Part shown: positions 52,190-64,000 of the stretch, piece after piece
How positions within the stretch are numbered: position 1 is the first letter of the stretch
Layout: every line of letters starts with the position of its first letter
NCBI RefSeq assembly: GCF_949628265.1
Contig: NC_088786.1
Span: forward strand, 23,271,681-23,335,680
Direction: 5' to 3'
DNA from: Cloeon dipterum
Taxonomy: Eukaryota; Arthropoda; Insecta; Ephemeroptera; Baetidae
Length of the DNA: 64,000 nt
Position numbers and translations under genes: made by a program
Notes under the pieces: model-generated
Told to the model about the DNA's origin: nothing
Seen by the model: the letters and a program-made list of their open reading frames with translations, nothing else
The model's database searches: none

Positions 52190-52600
52190 GGCTGCTGGTC
52201 AGGGTAGCGCAGCAACGAGCATCAGGTCAGCGGACAGAGGGGTGCGTGACTGACGTCAGCGGTCACTTTTTGGTGAACGCGCGGCGTACGGGCGTGCTCG
52301 GTGTGGTTGGTTGGTGTTCGCACGACTATTGAGTAGGGACTGAAGCGCTATTTTCATCCGCCAGCATTTGCCTTCGAGGGAGCGAGAGAGGAATAGGTGC
52401 TTCTCGCACTCACACACACTGTTCTCTTCTCTCGCTGCTGCCGCGAGTATGCAACTCGGCGCGGCACTGGCCCCACAAAGCTCGCGCGCGAGAGAGTGAG
52501 GTACAACACACACTCGTCGTTCCGTTCCCCCCTTAATCGCAATCAACATTCACACTCACTCGCATTGATTTAATTTTTAACACTCGTTTCCTCTGCAAGT
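52190..52600 (-). promoter_or_regulatory. Promoter region of the acylated first exon, with CRE
   Basis: This GC-richer block precedes the MGCLQS start on the minus strand. It includes a perfect palindromic CRE, TGACGTCA, at 52251-52258, about 62 bp upstream of the ATG, and GAGAGA-type stretches near 52380-52500. No TATA box is evident. It is oriented by position only. Confidence 0.4.
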
Positions 52601-54997
52601 CTATTTTCATTGCGACAATATTTCCACTTGGCGATATTTTTTTTTAAAAACCGCACAGCTTTTGTGACGAGTCAAAGCTAGTTTCCCGTAATCCCCTTCC
52701 TTCGCCTCTTGTTTGAACTAGGATTTGCAGCATTGTTTTGCAACGTGCAACAACAGATAAGTTGCCAAGAGACCAAATCCGATCTCAAATCCAAATGATA
52801 CAGTGTACGAAGATAGGTGTAATGTTTATTTACGAAATTCTGCTGGTGTGCTCTCACCAGCCATCCGTTCATATTTTATGGTTCGCAATGTGAACCAGTC
52901 CGTCTATAAGATCGTAAAATACTCGCTTTAGCTTCATACACACAACATTACAAGTTCTGAGATGTTTTTTCTTTCTCTTTTTTCTGTCCCGAGACGATGC
53001 AAGCACGCCCTGTTGCTCCTCTCCGCTAGAGGAGCAGCACACAGGCTAGTTGTTGCTTCTGGGATGCTTTTTTATTTCCTCTCGCAGTTCTCCGTGTATG
53101 ACATCATTCAGAGAGAAAAAATATTTGCCGAGACGAGTGCATGCGTTCGTCACTAATTTATTTTTTACCTCGAGTATCATCCTGCTCATATAGAGGACAG
53201 TCATTCGTTCCGTACTCATCGTTTTAAGTTAGGGACAAGGAAATTAAGCACGTGAATGCGTTAAATGTTGAATCGCCATTTAAAGTGATCCTTTAAGTAT
53301 CAAATAATGTTTCCAATTTTTGAAACCAAAACACGAAATATTCAGCCTTATGATTTTAGTACAATCCGTCCATAAAAGAAAATCGTACAAAATGAGCATC
53401 AAATTCTCTCCATTTCACGTGACCTGAAATTCACCATTTACCGAGTATCACCGTTAATTACACTTGCAAGCGAATAGCATGCAAAAGAGAATGAAATTCA
53501 ATTTGCAGCATATGACAGCACGTTCAGTTCTCGAAAAATCTTCTCGCGCGGTCCTATACAATCTCGGCGCTCTCTCGCTCTCAGCTGTGATATTTAACTA
53601 CTAACATGGTTTTCACACTCTGATGCTCCGCAGCGGCAATTACAACCAGCAGCTTGTGAGTGGAGCTAATTCATACAAAAAATGTATACGAGCACGCATC
53701 AAAATCATATAAAGCGCGGCGCTTCCCCGCATTACGTGTGCGCCGACACGCATCAATAAGAAGTCGGCGTGCGCTTCCTGCTGCGGTGCTCTATAGGTGC
53801 ACACGCAATGGCTATATAGGAACTCCGAAAAGAGTTCGCATTTCCACAACAGGAGCGTCTCCAACAAAAGTTAATTGAGCGGGGCGCGCTCTTCTCTTTT
53901 GCCAGCGCGAATCAGGTTCAATTACTTGATTCGCGACCGCAGTTCAAATTGGGTGATTGGTTGCTGCTGATTCAATTAGGAAAATCGGATGCGATTGGCG
54001 AGGAGCGAAATTTTACGAAAGTTCTGTTTTTATACCAATAGCCTTTAAATAAAAAAACACGTGCTGTATTTTTGGAGATGAAATAAACGCACGAAACGCG
54101 CTATACCATATATGTATTATACTTAATTATCCGACTTTTTCTTTTTGTAAGGGAAGATAATGTAATGGGGACAGCACACAACAACGTTGACAAATAGAGA
54201 AAAAGTAATTCAATCGCTAGAAACAAATATTGACCAACTCTTTGAATACTTTTTTCTAAAGTATTTGTCTGGGCTAATGAAGAGAGAAAAATCACTGAAT
54301 TCGTGCAATAAAAAAGCCTTTGAAGGTAGCCACCACAAGAATTCTACTAACCTAATCCTAAGTGTTACAGAAAAAGTTGCTCTCGCTGAACAAGCTTTAA
54401 ACCAAACTGCACTTAAATATTCTAACTAAACAAAATCATGACCTGCGACAGCCTTCTCGACTGATAAAATAGCACCAAAACTAAGGAATTTTAATTTGTA
54501 AGTGTTGTAAGTTAAAATCAGCAGTAATGCGTTAGTTAAATTAGTGTAATTCGCTTCCCTCCGCTTTTCATTCTTGATGCGAGAGCCGCAGCGACGGCAG
54601 CAGCCAGTTCCAGCTAGATCTTGCTAATGCCGTGCAGAATATTTCCGGCAGCCTGACGTCACATTTATTTATGTGACGTAATAAAACCATCCTGCCTCCA
54701 CCGCCACCCATGAGTGTGTTTAGTGTGCCCCAGTTATAGCCATATAGCACACTTGCACCGCCATATATATATTAAAGAAGAAAAATCACGCTCTGATGAA
54801 CACCTCGATTCAGTTCTTTCGTTAATACTCTCCACGCATGAGTCCACCCTGCGGCCGGCTGCTTATCGCACTTTAGCGCATCATTTATCAATTCAGGTCA
54901 AATCAGCTCGGGGCCAGCGGGCAGACGCACGGAATCGGCTTTCACATATGCGTATAATTACGATGTTCTATATCAAAAAAACTAGAGAGCACCCCAC
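52601..54997. other. Spacer between alternative first exons
   Basis: No recognised gene. Several short frames on both strands lack conserved motifs. It may hold further 5' UTR exons or regulatory sequence of the IQ-protein gene. Confidence 0.35.
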
Positions 54998-55165
54998 CTG
55001 CTTCCCTCTGGAGCAGCAGGCCCTCGAAGTGGATGGCAGCGAACTTGTAGATGTTCTTGGGCTGGTGGCGCAACACTTCTCTGGCAAGGCCCTCAAGCAG
55101 CTCTTCCATCCCGTTGGGCACCCCAAGTCGTAGGAACAGAGGCCCAGAAGTCATCACGACGGCCT
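54998..55165 (-). CDS. Alternative first coding exon with RIIa dimerisation-docking domain (SP17-like)
   Basis: Read on the minus strand, the exon opens after TTTTAG, has an ATG at 55152-55154 and ends GAAGCAG|GTGGGG in phase 1. That is the phase needed by the acceptor at 47192 on the same strand. It encodes MTSGPLFLRLGVPNGMEELL then GLAREVLRHQPKNIYKFAA and HFEGLLLQRE. This is the RIIa/DD fold of PKA regulatory subunits, SP17, CABYR and ropporin, which dimerises and docks AKAP helices. Vertebrate SP17 also ends in an IQ motif, so joining this exon to the IQ-rich body gives a matching RIIa...IQ order (about 1,746 residues). The acceptor at its 5' end implies a non-coding exon further upstream. 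Confidence 0.8.
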
Positions 55166-57811
55166 CTAAAACATCCAGAAAATATAGCGCATGCAACTAG
55201 GAAATAAACATATTAACATATTTCTATATATTTTAAATTTTGTGCAAAGTGTCTCATGAAATGGACAGCGAAATTAAAGTAGCTCTCTATAAATGAATAT
55301 GTTTTTATAAACATATAAATTAAAAAAATTACTTTTATAATTATTTCTAAAAAATATCTCTTTTGAAAATGATTTTTCCTGTTGATCGCATCTCACCGGG
55401 TTATTTAGCTGCTTTTACTATCGGTAGAAAATAATGCATAATGAATGCGGCAAAAATCATTTTTTTTTTTAAATGTTTATACAATTATACTTTCATCGGT
55501 CACATTTTGTAAGTAAAAGTGATCGCATTATATTAATCTAAAAAATATCTTTAGCGGGGAACAAATTCATTCTATTAGTTTCTTCGAAAAAAAAAATAGA
55601 AAATAGAGATTATTTGATAAAATATTGTAAATATTAATACACACAAAACATTAACTTAATTTTCTAAATTAAGTTTTAGCATAATATTATCGCATTCATT
55701 TGTGATCATGCCTAAAGTCAAATTTAAATGATTAATTTGCTCTATATTATTATACACAATAATAATCTGCACAATTTTCTATAGCATACTGATTTTAGGG
55801 GAAAAGCCGCGCAGTGTATAAATGAGAGCAAACCAACCAGACAGTGTAAGAGAGTGACCTCAGTGGGCTAAAATATGCATAGGTCAAGATTTCAATATGG
55901 ATTTTCCTACGTCGCGTGCGTCCCAAAAGCAATGGAACTGCTAACTTGGAAATTGACTGATCGATAAAATATGGAAATTATGTGTTGCAAAGAATACATG
56001 TCATACATTTTTTATTAAAAATATTATACCTTTTGCTTTTATGCAGTTCGTATGAAACCATATATTATTATTTAAGAGATAGCTTCGTAAAAATATCAAA
56101 AATTTAAACTGCTACCTGACATTGCCATGGAAAAAGCACCATGTAAAATAATTATTAATTCAATAAATTAAATTTTAGGGTTGGAGGGACTAATTTTAAT
56201 TGAATGTAACTGAAATCAATGTAAGCTCTGACGACAGTGGTGGAAAATATAGAATTAAAATGGAACGAAAGTAGAATACTTTGCAAAATATATTGAATCA
56301 AATAAATTATTTTAGTTCAACATAAAATAAGCTGTGAGATGTGTAATGAAATAACGAGGTGAACAAACAAACGCTTGCTATTACCTGTTTGATAATTTGC
56401 TTGTGTGACCTCGCACTGCTTGCCTCGGAATGACGGCATTTCAGCATCAGGGGGGTGAACAACACACAAGGCTAGACAACGAGCGTGTTTGTGGCCCTCG
56501 CAACCCTATTGATCAAACCTGCGGTGGCGTGCTCGAGTGCGGCACTGGCGGCTGAATAATGTAAAAAGAGCATTTTTCCAAAAGAAGCGGACTCTACCCA
56601 GCACACTCAACTGTCTGAGTGTGTATGCAACCTGCGCTGTACGTGTTATGCGCACCTTGATTTGGTAACCAAATTCCCTTTTGTTTTACAGTGACAATAA
56701 TTCTCTACAAAATGTAAAATAGGGTAATGCACGCCTCAACCCGAAAAAAATTTGCATGTAATTTGCGGATATAAAAAAGGTTTTTGATGCAGTGTAGTTG
56801 ATGGCAAGATACAATACAAACAGGAAAGAAGGTAAAATCCAATAACAACAAAACTATTTAAATTTGTATAACAAATTGGCTTCATTATTTTCGCATTTCA
56901 CTTCACATTTAATTGCCTGGTATTTTTTTTTAACAGAAATCGGCAGTTGAAACATTTCCCTGTGGACATTATATAAATAATGGATTTGACAAAAAATATC
57001 TTTACTCGTTAGACACACATTGAAAATTGATAGTGAAGTCTTGAACCACGTCAACAGTCATGGACTTAACAAATAATGTTACTCCAATGAACATATTTTG
57101 GGCATAATGCGTTTTTAACGGAATGTAACAATGCGTTAATGTTTAAATTATTCCAAAGCCACTTCAAAATTAAAACTTAGACGTAAAACAATGCAAATAA
57201 ATGTTACAGAAAATTCATCATGACATTTTTGTGGAAGTACTTGTATCACAATCATACATTTAACGCACCACGTCTGGAGCACACAATTCTTAACACTGTT
57301 TGAATTCTTGCTCTTTGAAACTTACAATAAAATTTCAAAAATCGCATTCCGAAATTGCACATGGATTTTAAGAGGGGGGAGAGGAGGTTTGGTAATTTTG
57401 CAAGACTATTCTTTAGTGAACCCACTAAACCATACGGATCTAGGTCTAGATAGTATTTTTAAAGCTTCGACTTTGCACAATAAATGAGCGTTCAGTGTTC
57501 AGTTGTAGAGTGATAATCAGCAGACGAAAACTAAAATGCAATACTTGACAGAATAAATGAATCAACCCATCTTACAAAGCAGTCAAAGAGGATATTAAAT
57601 AGAAATTTAATAACTGGAAATGCCTGGGCGTTTCAGCTTGAAACTGAAAGACAAAATAAAAGAGGAACCGTAGGAATGCAGTTGCAGATTTAGCATATTG
57701 AATGTGTGGAGTAATATAAATAAATTGTCAGGAGTGATGCATCAAGTATGTGGAATGCAACTGAGACGGAAGCTAGCTTCGGCCTCTCTCCCTGCGTGTT
57801 GCGTCTACCTT
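55166..57811. other. Gene-free AT-rich spacer
   Basis: No coding region recognised. The left part is upstream of the RIIa exon and should contain its 5' UTR exon and promoter. The right part is presumably 3' flank of ZnT7. Confidence 0.4.
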
Positions 57812-60022
<2,211 letters not shown>

Positions 60023-61010
60023 TTTGTTTCAAAGAGAATGTGGTTGTGGTTTTAGTTTATGCTTGAGCACGAATCTGCGCTGTAGGCTCTGAGTTACACC
60101 TGCAAACCATGATATAAACATGTTAGAAGAAATACACAGCTGCAAATTTTGAATTGATATACATACTCGCCAACAATCATGAGCTTTTTGATAATTTTCA
60201 TAGCCATGTTGCGTCAAAAGTTTATACCCTTTCAAAGGTTCAAACCGACGCATGAATTATTTATTTACTTCTTGTCAAGCTCATTCAAGAACTGTGTGTC
60301 AATGAAAAAGTCAAAAATTTTATTTAAGACACCATTTTTTGCTTTTTGCCATCAAAAAAACAAACTAAAAATTAGACACTTAAAAGAGAACAACAAAACT
60401 TGTTAATAACAAATGACAATGACTTTGCCAAAGCAATCCACACAATTTTATTCAATGTTTTCAAAGGTTAATTGAAAGGGTGTTGACTCGAGTTTGGTTT
60501 TTGGTGTATTACATATAATATATACGTTATCTTTTGAAGTTTTGAATGTATTAAAATGAACCTACTACACGGGAACGATGTTCAATAAATTCTAAAATTT
60601 TCCGGCTGCCTTGAGAGGTCATTTAGGGTGAATGATCCCAGTAAATTTTAAAAAATAAACTAAGTAAATAGGGAGAACTTTAAAGTCTCTTCATCTTTGT
60701 CGTCAGCATGTCAGCTGGAGTTGGAAATAATGGAATAACAATACCAAGTCCAAGCTTGCCAAATAATCGTAATATTAGCAATTATTCTGATATTTTTCCT
60801 CCTACTGCATTCCATCGAAGTCTATTACATTGAAGTCATGCCAAAGGTTGAAAATAATGTTTCAAAAGCCTCTAACATTCGGGAAAAACAATCGTAAATA
60901 GAAAAATAAATCGGCATAAATTTTTAAGAGGTGCCACGTTCGCGCGAGTATTATGTTGGCAACAGTGTGCTCAGACTCTGGACGCGCCCAGCGCTACTCA
61001 TTTGTTGAGG
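60023..61010. other. Region between ZnT7 and RpS25 starts
   Basis: Divergent upstream region of the two genes: ZnT7 5' UTR on the left, RpS25 promoter at the right end. No additional coding exon is recognised. Confidence 0.4.
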
Positions 61011-61016
61011 AGCAGT

Positions 61017-61077
61017 CTTCTTTGCCTCTTGCGACGGCCATACCACGTTTTCCGTTTCCGTTTGAAGCACAGCCATC
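61017..61077 (+). promoter_or_regulatory. Probable 5' TOP leader of RpS25
   Basis: A pyrimidine-rich start (CTTCTTTGCCTCTT from 61017) and a short leader ending TTTGAAGCACAGCCATC before the ATG fit the terminal oligopyrimidine 5' UTR of ribosomal protein mRNAs. The exact cap site is not determined. Confidence 0.5.
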
Positions 61078-62448
61078 ATGGTGAGTACATTTAGCTGACA
61101 TGTGGCACTCTATTTTGCCTAAATTTGCTGGTATTTTCCGACTTTTCCGACCAATGATTATCATTAACGTATTCTCGAGGTAAAATTCGTTTGATTGATC
61201 CATAAATTGTGGGTGACCCTTGTCCAAATTTGTCTGAAAATTGAATTTGATTCCGGCGGCTTGGTATGGGCACGGTGTGCGTGTTTACGTACAACTAGCG
61301 TGCCATGCAGCATTGCCGCTCAATATAAATTGTTTGTTTCTGGTAAACTCTCCTGAGTTTTTGCCCCCTGATTGCATCTGAATGATGATTCCTTATATTT
61401 GTATCCAGATTTTATGTGATGGTTACAAAAAACTGATTTAATGAGACTGATAGATGTGATCACTTTCCCCAGGTATGATAATGTAGATATGTACATGCAT
61501 CATACACTCTAAAGTTATTTTAAGCTACCTAGCAAATGGACCTGGATTTAACTTGATATTAAAATTTCTATGTGATTTCAGGCGCCTAAAAAGGATGCGA
61601 AGGGATCCTCCTCCAAACAGCCCCAAAAGACTGTGAAGAAGAAGGAGGGAGGAAGTTCTGGAGGAAAGGCTAAGAAGAAGGCAAGTTAAAATTTAACTTC
61701 CTCCTTATTGCTTGGCATTCTATGTTCCTATTGAGGACCATTATTATATATAAGAGTGATGCATTGTTTTGTTTCTTGTTTACATACGATACAGCGCGAT
61801 ATTATACAGATAATATCTAGTGTCTAAAATAACATTGCTATATCCATTATCTAAATAAATGCTTAGCAATAACAATTATTATCTCATCGCAAATTTTAAT
61901 TTACAAGCGAATGCTGTAGAAATTCCAATTAAATTGATATTTAACTTTATGACCTACGTTTGATGAGTGGTATAAGAGCATTACTGCCCAGTTTTTTTGT
62001 TAAATATCTAGTGAGGTCTAAGGGGATTAATAACTTAATTAACTATATCAACTCTGAAATTAAATTAAAATTGTGTCTTGGTTTGTATTATTTCTTACTA
62101 ATTTATAATTTACACTTGCAGAAGTGGTCGAAGGGAAAAGTCCGCGACAAGTTGAACAATCAGGTACTGTTCGACAAGCCCACATACGAAAAGCTTCTGA
62201 AGGAAGTCCCCTCATATAAGCTTATCACCCCCTCCGTTGTAAGCGAACGTCTCAAGGTCAGAGGCTCGCTCGCCAGGAAGGCATTGGAGGAACTTCTGCA
62301 GAAAGGTACCTTAATATTAAAACGTCTTGGCCACATCAATGTACTGAGACCCAACCTTTCTCTTACAGGTTTGATTAAGCAAGTTGTCAAACACCATGCT
62401 CAGATCATCTACACCAGAGCAACCAAGGGCGAGGATCAGCCTGCGTAA
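61078..62448 (+). CDS. RpS25: RpS25: ribosomal protein S25 (eS25)
   Basis: Eukaryote-specific 40S subunit protein, needed for efficient IRES and some non-canonical initiation. Exons: 61078-61080 (ATG alone), 61582-61680, 62122-62305, 62369-62448, giving 121 residues. It has a Lys-rich flexible N-terminus ([20 protein letters not shown]), then the winged-helix core with [39 protein letters not shown] and [22 protein letters not shown]. The junction KAKKK|KWSKGK requires exon 2 to end AAGAAG|GCAAGT, a GC-AG intron instead of GT-AG. Intron 1 holds a candidate snoRNA. The start codon is fixed by the ATG|GTGAGT exon typical of ribosomal protein genes. Confidence 0.96.
61374..61457 (+). ncRNA. Candidate C/D box snoRNA in RpS25 intron 1
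   Basis: C box ATGATGA at 61382-61388 and D box CTGA at 61447-61450 are 58 nt apart. They are flanked by a terminal stem CATCT (61375-61379) with AGATG (61452-61456), extendable by a G-U pair. A C'-like TGTGATG is at 61415-61421. The size (~84 nt), strand and position in a ribosomal protein intron are typical. The rRNA target was not identified, and another CTGA at 61433-61436 makes the guide region ambiguous. Confidence 0.5.
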
Positions 62449-64000
62449 AACCTTTCCACATATTTTTTAAGTTAAAGTTTCTGTTCCGAAGCAGAGATGA
62501 TAAAATGATGAAAAATCCTTAAAATCAAATCTTTCATTGCACAAAATCCACTAACTCTTGATAGATTAAATTAAATACAATAAGGGGCTTACTCTCCAAA
62601 GTCTTTTAATGTGGGAATAAGGCTGACTCCAGTATGCTAGTAAATTGATGAGCCTCTGTAAAATACAAGGGAAGGAAAACCAAAATACCACTGCATCGAA
62701 AGCGTTAATAAGCTGTTCCCCTGTGCCTCTTTTGCTACTGAATCTCTGGATGGTTATCTATTTTAAAGATCAGTCGATTCTAGTGTATGTACAGCAGGGT
62801 TTTCACTTAAGAGTTTGAAAGGGCGTTAAGTTCACAACCAGATTTTAGTTCCATGGGGAAAGTGTCCCAGAAGTGAAATATTATCAAATTTAATGGTTCC
62901 CAAATGTAACTTCAATACATTCAAACCGGAATTTAGTAAAAGAAACGAAGAATTAAACTCGTTAGCAAGCAGGGGTCTACACTAACATATATATAATATT
63001 ACAAAAGCCTCTACTAAAGGGCTAACCTGGTGCAGGGCCAATTTTGTCGTATGTAATGATCAAGTAAGTGTTTCCAGTCAGTTCTGTGGCTTGGGATTAA
63101 GGGAATTTGAATGAAACTTGTAGCATTTTTATTATTCATCATTCATGAAATGAAATATCTTTATTGCATACACATTTTCTTGTTCACAAATAATCATGTA
63201 CAAAAACTAACGCAAAAAATCGCCTACCACAATCAACGAGTATGCAATTTTATCTTGTTGCGGATTATAATGCCCATATATGTACGTGTGTATCCAAAGA
63301 AACGGCTGGTAATCAGTGCAAGGGATAGGGAAGCCATTTAAACTTAACAAACCACAAAATCGGTCGAACAACTCAACAGAGCTACAAGTTTACGACTTTC
63401 ATACGTATTCAGTCTTTTCATATTTATAGCAATTTGAAAATGCAGTTTACCTTTGCTCCTCAGCCACCAGAATGAGAAATCATTCGTTTGAAACAAGGTT
63501 TTTTCGTGAGTTCAGTGCATTGGAATCAAAACTCATGTACGGAGTAGGGTCATAGAACAGTGAGAGGATGAGTGCATTGGAATGAACCAGTAAATGCAGC
63601 AACTGAATTGGCTAGTAATGCTGATTATTCCTACTACACATTTAAAATTGCAATATCCACGAGAAATCAAATTGGAAAATGTCATACTCTGGTAATTTCA
63701 TGCACGCCCCATGATAAGATAGCTTTTTATGCTGAAAAGTTGCGACTTGCTCCACATTTAGTTGCAATAATTTTAACAGTGAAACAACATTTTTTTTCTC
63801 CACTTGTGTTCTTTTTTATATTTTAGTGTAATGTAGTTGCGGTGGATATAATACTGATTGACATTGATTTTGGTTCAAATAAGGACAAAGGTGGAGAATT
63901 TTGAAGTAGATATTATGCACTAGTTTTATAAATCACGATTTTTCACTTGTTAATAACAACAATGATGAGATTGAGGTTTCTAAAGTGGAAAATTTCAATT
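62449..64000 (+). other. RpS25 3' flank to window end
   Basis: ATTAAA at 62565-62570 may be the RpS25 polyadenylation signal. The remaining ~1.4 kb is AT-rich and without a recognised gene. Frames at 63111-63341 and 63572-63826 look like chance. Confidence 0.4.

Noticed and set aside
54714-55133. 139-codon plus-strand frame over the RIIa exon
   Set aside because: It is the shadow of the conserved minus-strand RIIa coding exon.
61961-62058. Second C/D-like pair (TTGATGA...CTGA) in RpS25 intron 2
   Set aside because: The boxes are weaker and the flanks cannot pair into a terminal stem.

Overview
Eukaryotic, almost certainly insect, nuclear DNA. The window is AT-rich. Every recognisable gene is split by spliceosomal introns, many of them only 47-63 nt long, and the gene set combines an insect gustatory receptor, a neuroparsin neurohormone, and conserved animal housekeeping genes. 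The retained neuroparsin and high intron density argue against Drosophila; I cannot name the order. Exon chains below were built by hand from splice signals, reading phase and remembered family motifs; no search was run. Layout, left to right: (1) Mgat1 (GnT-I, Golgi N-glycan branching), +, CDS 1306-4781. (2) A mostly non-coding stretch with a possible 5' UTR exon near 6.8 kb, a MITE-like inverted-repeat element (9301-9554) and one copy of a dispersed repeat. (3) TPGS2 (tubulin polyglutamylase complex subunit 2), -, 10852-13033. (4) About 5.7 kb without a recognised gene, holding the second copy of the dispersed repeat (16135-16570). (5) A gustatory receptor, -, 18777-20301, head to head with an SLC36-type amino acid transporter, +, 20397-23115. 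(6) A 2.17 kb non-autonomous DNA element with 58-bp terminal inverted repeats (24114-26279). (7) Mitochondrial ribosomal protein L40, +, 26555-27480, tail to tail with a multipass TRC8/RNF139-like RING E3 ligase, -, 27784-32541. (8) A CRE/TATA promoter with a 5' UTR exon at 31.2-31.3 kb, and neuroparsin, +, 37254-39565. (9) A large minus-strand locus, 41323-55165, encoding an IQ-motif, coiled-coil protein that resembles igloo/GAP-43. (10) ZnT7 zinc transporter, -, 57812-60022. (11) Ribosomal protein S25, +, 61078-62448, with a candidate C/D snoRNA in its first intron. The most interesting locus is (9). Two mutually exclusive first exons both end in phase 1 and can join the same acceptor at 47192. 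One encodes MGCLQSYFKK, a myristoylation/palmitoylation-type N-terminus as in neuronal GAP-43/igloo proteins. The other encodes an RIIa dimerisation-docking domain as in sperm protein SP17. The shared body is a roughly 1,300-residue Ala/Glu/Ser/Lys-rich segment with 11- and 7-residue periodicity, then six IQ motifs. One gene could thus make a membrane-anchored neuronal form and a flagellar/AKAP-docking form. Second is neuroparsin, where a well-formed 75-nt in-frame cassette exon sits between the two conserved halves. Both the neuroparsin-side promoter and the acylated igloo-like promoter carry a perfect TGACGTCA cAMP-response element, suggesting shared neurosecretory/neuronal control.
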